This document shows positions 6,873-16,133 of a DNA stretch of 64,000 bases, piece after piece. The stretch lies in the NCBI GenBank assembly GCA_900316525.1, contig ONDF01000022.1:1-64000 (forward strand), given 5' to 3'. Origin of the DNA: an uncultured Bacteroidales bacterium. GTDB taxonomy: Bacteria; Bacteroidota; Bacteroidia; Bacteroidales; UBA932. Numbering within the stretch: the first letter of the stretch is position 1; each line of letters starts with the position of its first letter. The notes beneath the pieces were generated by a model. That model was not told the DNA's origin. It searched no databases and was given only the letters and a program-made list of their open reading frames with translations. The position numbers and the translations under genes are program-made.

Positions 6873-8285
6873 TTACTTGCCGATGCAATGATTCCTGAAG
6901 ATGTTCTGCAGGAGGGATTCGGGGTCGATGAGGTCGGTGCCGAGGATTTGGTTGAGGGAGGCGATGGCGCGGCGGAGGTCCTCGGCGACGAGGTCGGCCG
7001 GGATGCCGGAGGTCAATGCCTGGCGGGCGTCGACGAGGGAAGAGGCCGTGTTGCGGAGGGATTCGTAGTGACGGATATTGGTAACAAATGTTGAATCCGC
7101 ATTGGGAATCAGGTGAGATTCGAGACGCGACAGGGTAGCGCGCAGCTCGGAAAGGCCCAAACCGGCCTTGGCGGCGAGTTTTACAACAATCACTTCTTTA
7201 TCAAGCGATGCAACAAAATTGTTAATTGTATTAACATTTTTGTTAACCACCAATTCCGAAGCCTTATCGACCTTATTCAGGCAGACAACCAGCTTCTGCG
7301 TCCCTAAGTCGACCTTGGAAACCATCAGTTCCAGATTGGACTTAATGGTAGAATCCTGCTCCGTCACATCGAGCATTCCGATCACGATTTCCGCCTCGGA
7401 AATCTTCCGGAAGGTGCGTTCGATGCCCATCTTTTCGACGGTCTCCGCGGTCTCGCGGATGCCGGCGGTGTCGATGAAACGGAAGGGGATTCCGTCCAGA
7501 TTGATGACTTCCTCGACGGTGTCGCGGGTGGTGCCTGCGATGTCCGAGACGAGCGCGCGGTCCTCGCCGACGAGCGCATTCAGCAAAGTGCTCTTGCCCA
7601 CATTGGTCGCGCCGACGATGGCGACGGGAACACCGTTGCGGATCGCATTGCCGTACTTGAAGGTATCGGCCAAAGAAGTGACGTGCGCGCGTGTCTTGTC
7701 AATCAGCGCGACAAGCCTGGACCGGTCCGCGAACTCGACCTCCTCCTCGCTGAAGTCCAATTCGAGCTCCAGCAGGGAAGTCATCTCCACGAGTTCACTC
7801 CGGAGCAGCGCCAATTCGTTCGAGAACCCACCTCGAAGCTGGTTATAGGCGACCCGGTGCGAAGCGGCCGTCGTGGACGCGATCAGGTCCGCGACCGCCT
7901 CGGCCTGGGCCAGGTCCATCTTGCCGTTCATGAAGGCCCGGCGGGTGAACTCGCCCGGTCCGGCCAGGCGGCAGCCGGCCGCCAACAGCCGGCGGACCAG
8001 CTCGTCGGCAATATATCTTGAAGCGTGGAAAGAGATCTCCACGGAGTCCTCGCCCGTGTAGCTGTGGGGTGCGCGAAATACCGATACCAACACGTCATCC
8101 AGCCCGGGAACCTCTCCGTAATGGATTGAATAACCATCACATTCCGAAATGCTTCCGCGCCTCAATTGAATAACTGCATCAGCAAAGCGGAAACAGTCCG
8201 GACCGCTGACCCGGATAATAGAAATTGCTCCGGTCCCAGGGACGGTGGCCGGAGCAACGATGGTATCGGTGGCGGTATTACTCAT
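6873..8285 (-). CDS. mnmE: tRNA uridine-5-carboxymethylaminomethyl GTPase MnmE
   Basis: With MnmG, modifies the wobble uridine of certain tRNAs. Full-length at 470 aa. The N-terminal formyl-THF-binding domain begins [20 protein letters not shown]; the embedded G domain has G1 [10 protein letters not shown]3 DTAGIRET and G4 NKVD; the C-terminus keeps the catalytic CIGK. Its start overlaps the rho stop by 8 bases, so it is translated with rho. The 3' end is intact even though it borders the integrative element; the last 18 bases could be the attachment core, as they are for SGI1 in trmE. Confidence 0.95.
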   Translation of the reverse strand: MSNTATDTIVAPATVPGTGAISIIRVSGPDCFRFADAVIQLRRGSISECDGYSIHYGEVPGLDDVLVSVFRAPHSYTGEDSVEISFHASRYIADELVRRLLAAGCRLAGPGEFTRRAFMNGKMDLAQAEAVADLIASTTAASHRVAYNQLRGGFSNELALLRSELVEMTSLLELELDFSEEEVEFADRSRLVALIDKTRAHVTSLADTFKYGNAIRNGVPVAIVGATNVGKSTLLNALVGEDRALVSDIAGTTRDTVEEVINLDGIPFRFIDTAGIRETAETVEKMGIERTFRKISEAEIVIGMLDVTEQDSTIKSNLELMVSKVDLGTQKLVVCLNKVDKASELVVNKNVNTINNFVASLDKEVIVVKLAAKAGLGLSELRATLSRLESHLIPNADSTFVTNIRHYESLRNTASSLVDARQALTSGIPADLVAEDLRRAIASLNQILGTDLIDPESLLQNIFRNHCIGK

Positions 8286-10134
8286 ACCGGCTGAACTTGG
8301 ACATGTTGTCGATCAGGTCCTTGTTCGTCTTGAATTCGTCCATGTGCTGCTGCATCCAGGTCATGGCCTCGACCGGGTTCATGTCCGCCAGGAGCTTGCG
8401 GAGGATCCAGATGCGGTTGATCGTGTAGGGATCATACAGCAGGTCGTCGCGGCGGGTGGAGGAAAGCACGAGGTTCACGGACGGGAAGATGCGCTTGTTG
8501 GACAGGTTGCGGTCCAGCTGCAGTTCCATGTTGCCGGTGCCCTTGAATTCCTCGAAGATCACGTCGTCCATCTTGGAGCCGGTCTCGGTGAGGGCCGTGG
8601 CCAGGATGGTGAGGGAACCGCCGTTCTCGATGTTGCGGGCCGCACCGAAGAAGCGCTTGGGCTTCTGCAGGGCGTTCGCGTCGACACCGCCGGTCAGGAC
8701 CTTGCCGGAAGCCGGCTGGACGGTGTTGTAGGCGCGGGCGAGGCGGGTGATGGAGTCCAGGAGGATCACGACGTCGTGGCCGCATTCGACCAGGCGGCGG
8801 GCCTTGTCCAGGACCATGTTCGCGACCTTGACGTGGCGCTCCGCGGGCTCGTCGAAGGTGGAGGCGACAACCTCGGCCTTGACGCTGCGCTGCATGTCGG
8901 TGACTTCTTCCGGACGCTCGTCGATCAGGAGGACGATCTCGTACACCTCGGGATGGTTCTCGGCGATGGCGTTCGCGATGGACTTGAGGAGCATCGTCTT
9001 ACCGGTCTTCGGCTGGGCGACGATCAGGCCGCGCTGGCCCTTGCCGATGGGCGTGAACATGTCCACGATGCGGCAGGAGGGATCCTTCTCGAAACCGTGG
9101 CCGAGGAGGTTGAATTTCTCCGTCGGGAAGAGGGGAGTGAGGAAATCGAACGGGACGCGGTCGCGGACGAACTCTGGCGAGCGGCCGTTGATGTACTTGA
9201 TCTTCACGAGCGGGAAGTACTTGTCGCCCTCGCGCGGGGGACGGATCTCGCCGGTGACGGTGTCGCCGTTCTTCAGGGCGTTCTGCTTGATCTGCTGCTG
9301 GGAGACGTAGATGTCGTCCGGGGAGTTCAGATAATTATAATCGGAGGAGCGGAGGAAGCCGTAGCCGTCCGGCATCACTTCCAGGACGCCCGTGGCCTCC
9401 ACGGAGCCCTCGAATTCGATGCGCTGGGGCTTCTGCGGCTGCTGTTGCTGCTGCTTCTGCTGGTCCTTATGACCCTTGCGCTGCTGGCGCTCCTGGGCCT
9501 TTTCCTCCTGCTGGGCGGTATCCTCGTTCAGCTCGCTGAACAGGTTGTGGATGAACTGCTTTCCGTCCACGGAAGGGGCCTCGGCGGCAGCGGAGGCATC
9601 GGCCTCGGCGGCGGGAGCCTCTTCCACGTTCACGGGCTCGGCGGTCTTCTTCACGCGGGCGCGCTTCTGCTTGGGCTGCTTCTGTCCATCCTGCTTCGGG
9701 GCTTCCTCGGCCGGCTTTTCCTCGGCCTTGGGGGCCTCCTGCTTCTCGGCCTTTTCGGCCTTCTGGGCCGGTTCCTCCGCCGGCTTGGCGGCATCGGCCT
9801 TGTCGGCCTTCGCCTTGCGGCCGCGGGAGGATTTCTTGGGGGCGGGGGTATCGGTGGCGGCAGCCTCGGCAGGGGCGGCGGCCGCATCCTTCACGGGCTC
9901 GACCGGGGCTTCCTGCTTGGGCTTCTCTTCCTTCTTCTTGGCGGGACGGCCGCGCTTGGTGCGGGTCTTCTCCTCAACGGGTTTCTGGGACTCGATCCGG
10001 GCTTCCTCGTCCAGGATCGCGAACCCCAGTTCCTCCATGCTCAGTTTCTTCGCATTCTTGATGCTCAACTTCTCTCCGAGTGCTCTGAGCTGCTCTTCGC
10101 TCATCGCGTTCAATTCCAATAAACTATGGGGCAT
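8278..10134 (-). CDS. rho: transcription termination factor Rho
   Basis: Hexameric RNA helicase that ends transcription. Order: Rho N-terminal helical domain (1-50, [14 protein letters not shown]); a long Lys/Ala/Glu/Pro-rich disordered insert (about 55-235); the cold-shock RNA-binding fold ([20 protein letters not shown]); and the ATPase with Walker A PKTGKTML, Walker [16 protein letters not shown] and the C-terminal R and Q loops. The 618-aa length exceeds the roughly 420 aa of E. coli Rho because of the insert. In Bacteroides thetaiotaomicron such an insert drives phase separation of Rho. Alternative start: the Met in LNAMSEEQ. Confidence 0.97.
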   Translation of the reverse strand: MPHSLLELNAMSEEQLRALGEKLSIKNAKKLSMEELGFAILDEEARIESQKPVEEKTRTKRGRPAKKKEEKPKQEAPVEPVKDAAAAPAEAAATDTPAPKKSSRGRKAKADKADAAKPAEEPAQKAEKAEKQEAPKAEEKPAEEAPKQDGQKQPKQKRARVKKTAEPVNVEEAPAAEADASAAAEAPSVDGKQFIHNLFSELNEDTAQQEEKAQERQQRKGHKDQQKQQQQQPQKPQRIEFEGSVEATGVLEVMPDGYGFLRSSDYNYLNSPDDIYVSQQQIKQNALKNGDTVTGEIRPPREGDKYFPLVKIKYINGRSPEFVRDRVPFDFLTPLFPTEKFNLLGHGFEKDPSCRIVDMFTPIGKGQRGLIVAQPKTGKTMLLKSIANAIAENHPEVYEIVLLIDERPEEVTDMQRSVKAEVVASTFDEPAERHVKVANMVLDKARRLVECGHDVVILLDSITRLARAYNTVQPASGKVLTGGVDANALQKPKRFFGAARNIENGGSLTILATALTETGSKMDDVIFEEFKGTGNMELQLDRNLSNKRIFPSVNLVLSSTRRDDLLYDPYTINRIWILRKLLADMNPVEAMTWMQQHMDEFKTNKDLIDNMSKFSRYE

Positions 10135-10186
10135 AGAAATATAAATGTAGATTCACATGCAAGCCTCTCCGACCGGAAAGGCAGTG

Positions 10187-10194
10187 CAAAGGTA
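10187..10194 (-). promoter_or_regulatory. -7 promoter element for rho-mnmE
   Basis: TACCTTTG on the minus strand, 52 bases before the rho ATG, with TTTG/TTG stretches about 20 bases further upstream in a T-rich run. Confidence 0.55.
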
Positions 10195-10225
10195 CGAAAA
10201 AAAACAAACAATCCAAATACCGCCC

Positions 10226-13135
10226 TTAGCGCCCCAGCAGATTGTCCATGTAGCTGGAACTCTTCTTGAAGCGGAGGAGGTCCGCCAGGGCCGACGCATT
10301 GGCCGCGATGCGGAAGCTGTAGGACTTCCACTGGCCGGTCGGGACCCAGGAGACGGCGATATTGAAGCAGTGCAGGTCGTAGGTGGCGCTGATCTGCGTG
10401 GTGGTGATCTTCATCGCCATGATGTCGAAGCCGGTGGACGCGTTGATGGCCATCCGCGGCGTCAGCTTGAGGTTGCCGGACGCGTTGATCGTCTGCGTGA
10501 AACGCTTGTTCTCGAGCAGCTGGTTGTTCGAATACTGGTACGTCTTCGCGTAGCTGAAGCTGTAGCTGAAGTTCACGGACCAGGGCGCATTCGGATTCAT
10601 GTAATACACGTAGCCGCCCGGGATGTATTCGCCCGTGATGGGATGATAGTAGATCCGCTGGTAGGAATTCGCGCCACCGCCGCCCGAGGAGCCGCTCCCG
10701 CCGGATTCGGATCCCGAGCCGGAGCCCGAGCGACGTCCGTCGTTACCGTCGATGGAGCCCTTTCCGTTGAAGGAGATGGACGCCGACAGGCTGGCGTTCG
10801 TCAGCCGCAGGGGAACGCCCTTGACGGCCAGGTTGTACTTGTTGATCCGCTGGCCGCGCTCGTTCACGGCGTACGGGTCGAAGTTCAGGTTGCCACTGAG
10901 GTTCAGCTTGTTGAACAGGTTGGTGGACGCGCTCACGCCGATGTTGGACATCTTCAGGGAGTCCGCCAGGAAGTTGTAGCTGCCGCTCAGGGTGAGCTGG
11001 TCCAGGATCTTGACCTTCTTGGAGCCGGTGCCGGTCGTGTCCCGCAGGTCGCGGACCTTCGCCTCGAGGTTGTTGCCGATGGAAACGTTCATGCTGCCGG
11101 TCCTGCCGCGCCCGGGAGCGGACACGGAATTGTGGTGGCCGGTGACCGAATAGATGTTGTAGAACGCCTCCGGATGGTAGCTGCCCCGCTTGTCATAGTA
11201 GGCGTCCAGCGTGCGCCAGCCGTTGAAGGCCTTGCCCTTTTCCGGGCTGAACGACATCGACACGGAAGGCGTGATCACGTGCCTGATCGCCTGGATCTTC
11301 CGGTGCTTCCCGAAGTTGAACATGCCGTAGATACGGGTGCTCATGGACATCGCCCCGGAATAGGTCTGGGTGACGCCGAAGGTGTTGAAGGCCCGTCCGG
11401 GGTCGCTGACGACCCGCTGCGCATGGACCAGGTTCCCGTCCGTGTCCGTGACCATGATCGGATTGCCGTCCGCATCCAGTTCGTCCTCCAGGTACTGCCG
11501 GCCGGCGTTGAACATCCAGTTCATGCCGTAGGTCACGCTGGGGGTGAAATTGAGGTACTTCAACAGGGTGAAGTTCGGCAGGCCGATCTGGAAGTTGTGG
11601 CCCATGCCGTTCGTGAGGCGGTCCAGCGCCTTCACGCCCAGGGAGTCGCCGAACTGCTTGACCCGCACCCCGGTGACCGGGTCCACCTGGTAGGTGCCGT
11701 CGGCGTTGTACACGAAGTCCTGCATGTCCCGCATCTTGAAATTGAGGCGGTTCTGGAAGGAGGTCGAATAGCCGAAGGAGATCTTCTCGTAGAACTTTTC
11801 CTTGCCCACGCGGTTCTTCTGCTTGAAAGGATAGAAGCGCGTCACGGAAAGGGTGACGTTCGGCAGGGTGAAGGAGTAGCTGGAGTCGCGGGAGTTCTGG
11901 TTGTGAAGGGCGTTCACCGACAGGCTCACCTTGCCGTTCCAGTTGCGGGAATAGGAGACGGAGGAGGACACCTGGTTCTGCAGGGCCTCGTCCACGGACC
12001 GCGAATTGTACTTGCTGTTGGACGGGCTGGAGAAGTTCACGGAGGCGCTGAAGGTCGTTCCCGGATGGGCCTTGGCATCCTGCGTGTGGGACCATTTGAG
12101 GCCGAAGTTCTTGGTCTGGCGGAAGTCAGCGCTGCCCTTCTCGCCCGTCTGGTCGTTGGAGTAGGTGAGGGAGAAGTTGCCGTTGAACTTGTAATTCACC
12201 TTGTACCGGGAATTGATGTCCACGGCGTAGGAGCCCAGGGTGAAGTAGCTGCCGGTCAGGGACAGGTCGAAATAGTCGCCCAGGACGAAGTACATGCCGG
12301 CGTCCTTGACGAAGAAACCGCGGGCGACCTCCTCGCCGAAGGTGGGCATCAGCAGGCCCGTGGCCCGGGTGGGCTTGGACGGGACGAAGCCGAAGGGGAG
12401 GCCGATGGGGATCGGGACGTCGGCGATCACCGGGAAGGCCGGTCCGAAGACCGTCTTCTGGGAGGGCTGCGTGACGACCTTCGCCATGGACAGTTTCATA
12501 TAATAGTGCGGGTGCTCCAGGTCGCAGACCGTGTACATACCCTGCTTCAGGTTCACCGACTGGTCCGGCATCATCTTGATCTTCTGGCCCTGCAGGAGAC
12601 CTTCGGACTCCTGGGTGATCATGTTCGTGATGAACGATTTCCGGGAATCGAAGTTGTACCGGAGCTCCTCCATCTTGTAGGTGGACTTGCCCTGCGTCAT
12701 CTCGGGCTGGCCGACCCATTCCCCGGTCGCCTCGTCATACCGGCCGCGGGCGAAGACGGTGTTCGTCTTCATGTCGTATTCGATGTAGTCCGCGGTGAGT
12801 TTCATGTCCTGGTAGGTGACGGTGGCGCCGCCGTAGTAGTACACTTTCCGCTCGCCGCCCGTGAACTCCGTGATGATGGAGTCCTTGGCAGTGGAGAAGG
12901 CGGGAAGGTCCAGGGAACTCTTCTCGAGCATGTCCAGGGAGTCGCGGCGGGCGATGGAATCGGCCCGCTGCCGGGCGATGACGGAATCCGGAAGGACGAT
13001 GGCCGCCGCCGTATCCGTCACCGCTTCGACGCGGTCCCGGTTGCGGTTTCGGCGCTGGCGCTGGGCGGAAGAAACGCCCTGTCCCACCAGGACGGCCAGC
13101 AAGATCGCCACCAGATATTTCCAGATTCTGTCCAA
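10226..13135 (-). CDS. lptD: LptD-like LPS-assembly outer membrane protein
   Basis: Outer-membrane barrel protein for insertion of lipopolysaccharide. A signal peptide (1-24, ending SSA) is followed by an OstA-type beta-jellyroll (GGATVTYQDMKLTADYIEYD, then ARGRYDEATGEWVGQPEM) and the long beta-barrel with many aromatic-rich strands. The Pro-rich segment IPIGLPFGFVP is typical of LptD's lumen plug region. 969 aa is in the range for Bacteroidota. A Gly/Ser-rich low-complexity stretch sits near residue 800-820. Divergent from the amidase gene. Confidence 0.85.
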   Translation of the reverse strand: MDRIWKYLVAILLAVLVGQGVSSAQRQRRNRNRDRVEAVTDTAAAIVLPDSVIARQRADSIARRDSLDMLEKSSLDLPAFSTAKDSIITEFTGGERKVYYYGGATVTYQDMKLTADYIEYDMKTNTVFARGRYDEATGEWVGQPEMTQGKSTYKMEELRYNFDSRKSFITNMITQESEGLLQGQKIKMMPDQSVNLKQGMYTVCDLEHPHYYMKLSMAKVVTQPSQKTVFGPAFPVIADVPIPIGLPFGFVPSKPTRATGLLMPTFGEEVARGFFVKDAGMYFVLGDYFDLSLTGSYFTLGSYAVDINSRYKVNYKFNGNFSLTYSNDQTGEKGSADFRQTKNFGLKWSHTQDAKAHPGTTFSASVNFSSPSNSKYNSRSVDEALQNQVSSSVSYSRNWNGKVSLSVNALHNQNSRDSSYSFTLPNVTLSVTRFYPFKQKNRVGKEKFYEKISFGYSTSFQNRLNFKMRDMQDFVYNADGTYQVDPVTGVRVKQFGDSLGVKALDRLTNGMGHNFQIGLPNFTLLKYLNFTPSVTYGMNWMFNAGRQYLEDELDADGNPIMVTDTDGNLVHAQRVVSDPGRAFNTFGVTQTYSGAMSMSTRIYGMFNFGKHRKIQAIRHVITPSVSMSFSPEKGKAFNGWRTLDAYYDKRGSYHPEAFYNIYSVTGHHNSVSAPGRGRTGSMNVSIGNNLEAKVRDLRDTTGTGSKKVKILDQLTLSGSYNFLADSLKMSNIGVSASTNLFNKLNLSGNLNFDPYAVNERGQRINKYNLAVKGVPLRLTNASLSASISFNGKGSIDGNDGRRSGSGSGSESGGSGSSGGGGANSYQRIYYHPITGEYIPGGYVYYMNPNAPWSVNFSYSFSYAKTYQYSNNQLLENKRFTQTINASGNLKLTPRMAINASTGFDIMAMKITTTQISATYDLHCFNIAVSWVPTGQWKSYSFRIAANASALADLLRFKKSSSYMDNLLGR

Positions 13136-13142
13136 ATTTTAT

Positions 13143-13165
13143 TATATTTGTAACCGACAAAATTA
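13143..13165. promoter_or_regulatory. divergent -7 elements, lptD and amidase
   Basis: TATATTTG on plus (13143-13150) faces the amidase; TAATTTTG on minus (13158-13165) faces lptD. They are only 7 bases apart in a 64-base gap, so the two polymerases may compete. Confidence 0.5.
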
Positions 13166-13199
13166 CGACAATTTTCAGTCAATTCAAAACGACACGCCC

Positions 13200-14363
13200 A
13201 TGAAGCGCACCATACGCCCCGTCCTGGCCGTTTTGGCCGTCCTGCTTGCAGCAAGCATTGTGCCTGAGCAGGCGTCCGCGCAGGACCGGCTGAAACTTTC
13301 CACCATCGTCATCGACCCCGGCCACGGCGGCCATGACCCGGGCTGCATCAGCGCGGACAAGAAAACCCGGGAGAAGAATGTGGCCCTGGACATCGCCCAG
13401 CGCCTTTCCCGGAAGATCGGGGAGTCCCTGCCGGGCGTGAAAACCGTCCTCACGCGGTCCGACGATACCTTCGTCACCCTGAGCGGCCGCGCGGACATCG
13501 CCAACGACCTGGGCGCGGACCTGTTCATCTCCATCCACGTGAATGCGCAGGCGAAGGGGACCTCGGCGAACGGCTACTCCATCCACTGCCTGGGCCAGTC
13601 CAGCCGGGAGGGGAACGACCTGTTCAGCAAGAACCTGGACCTGATCAAGCGCGAGAACTCGGTGATCCTCCTGGAGGACGACTACAAGACCCGCTACCAG
13701 GGCTTCGACCCGTCGGACCCGCAGTCCTACATCCTCTTCAGCCTGGTGCAGAACGCGCACCTGGAGCACAGCCTCGTCTTCGCCGAGGACGTCGCCAACG
13801 CGATGAAAGGCGGCCCCATTCCCCACAACCGCGGCGTCTCGCAGGATCCATTCTGGGTGCTGTGGCGCACCACGATGCCCGCCGTCCTGGTGGAAGTGGG
13901 CTTCATGACCAATGCGAACGACCTCAAGGCCCTGCGCTCCCCGGAGGACCGCGACAAGATCGCGGAGAATCTCTTGAAGGCCATCAAGACCTTCAAGAAG
14001 CGGTACGACAACTCCATGTCGACGTCCAGCGCGCCGGAAAGCGCCACGAAGCCCGAAGCCGCTCCGGAAACCAAGCCGGCGGCCCAGCCCGATCCGAAAC
14101 CGGAGACCGGAAAGGTCTCGGAGCCGGCCGGCGTCGTCTATGGCGTCCAGGTACTGGCTACCTCCAAGAAGATGAAACCGACCGACGCTTTCTTCAAGGG
14201 ATACACCCCGGTCGAGGTCCGCTCCGGCAAGCTATACAAGTACATCCTCGTCGCCGGGGAAGACCTGGCTGCCGTCCGCAAAAAAAAGAAGGAGCTGGAC
14301 AAGAAATTTCCCGGCTGTTTCCTGGTCTCCAAGGACGTAGAAACGGTCACCCGAATTCCTTGA
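13200..14363 (+). CDS. N-acetylmuramoyl-L-alanine amidase with C-terminal SPOR-like domain
   Basis: Periplasmic hydrolase that cleaves the peptide side chain from muramic acid during cell separation. Signal peptide 1-28 (ends ASA). The Amidase_3 domain (about 35-260) shows zinc ligands in IDPGHGGHDPG, the glutamate in REKNVALDIA, the His in FISIHVNA and the catalytic Glu in LVEVGFMTN. A Pro/Lys/Ala linker (about 265-305) leads to a C-terminal SPOR-like fold (YGVQVLATSKKM to the end). The start follows the -7 element by 49 bases. Confidence 0.93.
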   Translation: MKRTIRPVLAVLAVLLAASIVPEQASAQDRLKLSTIVIDPGHGGHDPGCISADKKTREKNVALDIAQRLSRKIGESLPGVKTVLTRSDDTFVTLSGRADIANDLGADLFISIHVNAQAKGTSANGYSIHCLGQSSREGNDLFSKNLDLIKRENSVILLEDDYKTRYQGFDPSDPQSYILFSLVQNAHLEHSLVFAEDVANAMKGGPIPHNRGVSQDPFWVLWRTTMPAVLVEVGFMTNANDLKALRSPEDRDKIAENLLKAIKTFKKRYDNSMSTSSAPESATKPEAAPETKPAAQPDPKPETGKVSEPAGVVYGVQVLATSKKMKPTDAFFKGYTPVEVRSGKLYKYILVAGEDLAAVRKKKKELDKKFPGCFLVSKDVETVTRIP

Positions 14364-14630
14364 TTTTTCTGCGTTTCAAGGGCGTCTGAAAGGGCTTTTT
14401 CCGCATCTGCGTAATTTGGAAAATTTCTAAACAAGAAACCCAACTGCGTGCATTCTATAAAAAGTTAAGGAATGTAACTGCTTGATATTCAGGGAATTTT
14501 TAAGACGGTCAAGTTGCGGCCCTGCAACATAGAATTAAAATAAAAAATTCTGAAAAAGCAATAGCAAATATAATTTGTTATCAAGTTTTTTTCCTCCATC
14601 TTTGCATTACAAAACCTATCGAATATCCCC
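14364..14630. other. dnaA upstream region
   Basis: 267 bases, AT-rich in the second half. No TTATCCACA-type DnaA box was found. A promoter for dnaA is visible at its right end (TTTG 14574-14577, then CATCTTTG 14597-14604). Confidence 0.4.
14574..14604 (+). promoter_or_regulatory. promoter of dnaA
   Basis: TTTG at 14574-14577, 19 bases, then CATCTTTG (one mismatch to TAnnTTTG) at 14597-14604, 26 bases before the GTG start. Confidence 0.45.
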
Positions 14631-16058
14631 GTGACCGGACAAGACAGACATATTGCCGTGTGGAATAACTGTCTGCAGATCATTGCCAACAACATTGATC
14701 CGCAGAAGTTTGACACGTGGTTCAAGCCCATCCGTCCGGTCTCCCTCGTGGAGAGTACCCTGACCGTGGAAGTGCCCACGGATTTCTTCCGCGATTATAT
14801 CGAAGGCACCTACCTGGATCTCCTCAAGATGACGCTCAAGCGCGCCATCGGCGCCGGCGCCCAGCTCCATTACATGGTCCGCCCGGTGCAGCTGGAGAAG
14901 CCCATGGTGTTCCCGGCCTCCCACGGCCTGGCCCCGACCAACAAGACGGTCGCCATCAACACCGCGCAGCCGTCCGGCAGCCCCAGCCCGTTCGTCTTCC
15001 CCGGCGTCCAGCGCCTGAAGATCGACCCGCGGCTGAACCCGGTCTACTGCTTCGCGAACCTCGTGGAAGGGGAGTGCAACAAGCTCGGCATCAACGCCGG
15101 CGGCAACATTTCCAACGCGCCCGGCCGGACCCCGTTCAACCCGCTGTTCATCTTCGGCGGGCCGGGTCTCGGCAAGACGCACCTGATCCAGGCCACCGGC
15201 ATCGCCATCAAGGAGAAGTATCCGGACCTCGTGGTCCTCTACGTGACCGGCAACGAGTTCAAGACCCAGTACATGGACGCCATCAAGGGCAACCGCCTCG
15301 TGGATTTCATGGCCTTCTACATGAAGATCGACGTCCTGCTGGTGGACGACATCCAGGACCTGCTCGGACAGGGTTCCCAGAATGCGTTCTTCAACGTGTT
15401 CAACCACCTGCACCAGAGCGGCAAGCAGCTGATCTTCACCTCGGACCGCGCCCCCGTGGACCTGCAGAACTTCGAGGAGCGCCTCCTGTCCCGCTTCAAG
15501 TGGGGCCTCTCCGTGGAACTCTTCAAGCCGGATTACGAGACCCGCCTGTCGATGCTCAAGGCCCGCGCCTTCCGCGAGGGCGTCGCCATCGACGAGGAAG
15601 TCCTTGCCTTCCTGGCCTCCCGGATCAAGTCCAACTTCCGCGAGCTCGAGGGCACGCTCATCTCCCTGATCGCGAACGCGACCCTGTGCCACAAGGAAAT
15701 CACCGTTTCCCTGGCGGAGAGCATTACCGGCAAGATCGTGGGCGAGGAACAGTCGGACGTCTCCATCGACCTGATCGTAGACACCGTGTGCGAGTATTTC
15801 AACATCACCCGCGACATCCTGCTCTCCAAGTCCCGCAAGCGCCAGATCGTCCAGGCCCGCCAGATCGCGATGTACGAGTGCCGGAACCTCATTCCCAACT
15901 GCTCGCTGTCCACCATCGGCTCCGAGCTCGGCGGCAAGGACCACGCCACCGTCCTGCACGCCTGCACCACGGTCCAGGACCTGATGTCCACCGACAAGAC
16001 CTTCCGTCAGTACGTCACGGACATCGAGAACATGGTCGCCGTTCCGGTGGAGCGGTAA
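14631..16058 (+). CDS. dnaA: chromosomal replication initiator DnaA
   Basis: ATP-dependent initiator that opens the origin. Starts with GTG at 14631 (domain I WNNCLQIIANNIDPQKFDTW); no ATG is nearby. Domain III has Walker A GGPGLGKTH (about 176-184) and Walker B VLLVDDIQ; sensor and arginine-finger regions follow; domain IV keeps the DnaA-box reading helix GGKDHATVLHAC. 475 aa, full-length. Followed by a clear terminator. No box cluster beside it, so the origin may be elsewhere. Confidence 0.97.
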   Translation: MTGQDRHIAVWNNCLQIIANNIDPQKFDTWFKPIRPVSLVESTLTVEVPTDFFRDYIEGTYLDLLKMTLKRAIGAGAQLHYMVRPVQLEKPMVFPASHGLAPTNKTVAINTAQPSGSPSPFVFPGVQRLKIDPRLNPVYCFANLVEGECNKLGINAGGNISNAPGRTPFNPLFIFGGPGLGKTHLIQATGIAIKEKYPDLVVLYVTGNEFKTQYMDAIKGNRLVDFMAFYMKIDVLLVDDIQDLLGQGSQNAFFNVFNHLHQSGKQLIFTSDRAPVDLQNFEERLLSRFKWGLSVELFKPDYETRLSMLKARAFREGVAIDEEVLAFLASRIKSNFRELEGTLISLIANATLCHKEITVSLAESITGKIVGEEQSDVSIDLIVDTVCEYFNITRDILLSKSRKRQIVQARQIAMYECRNLIPNCSLSTIGSELGGKDHATVLHACTTVQDLMSTDKTFRQYVTDIENMVAVPVER

Positions 16059-16082
16059 GAAATCCTGACATATACGCAGGGA

Positions 16083-16107
16083 ACGGGACTTGAAGTTCCG
16101 TTTTTTT
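16083..16107 (+). terminator. intrinsic terminator of dnaA
   Basis: Stem ACGGGAC/GTTCCGT with a TTGAA loop (16083-16101), followed directly by seven T. Confidence 0.8.
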
Positions 16108-16110
16108 GTG

Positions 16111-16118
16111 TATCTTTA
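16111..16118 (+). promoter_or_regulatory. -7 promoter element for pepD-rpe
   Basis: TATCTTTA, one mismatch to TAnnTTTG, 15 bases before the pepD ATG and right after the dnaA terminator. Confidence 0.45.
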
Positions 16119-16133
16119 CGCAACAAAACACGC

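Noticed and set aside
8245..13153. Long plus-strand open frames opposite rho and lptD
   Set aside because: They are frame shadows in GC-rich DNA, with low-complexity Gly/Leu/Val/Arg sequence; rho and the LptD-like protein are unmistakable on the minus strand.
14364..14630. Chromosomal origin next to dnaA
   Set aside because: No DnaA-box cluster or AT-rich repeat array was found there; only a promoter is supported.
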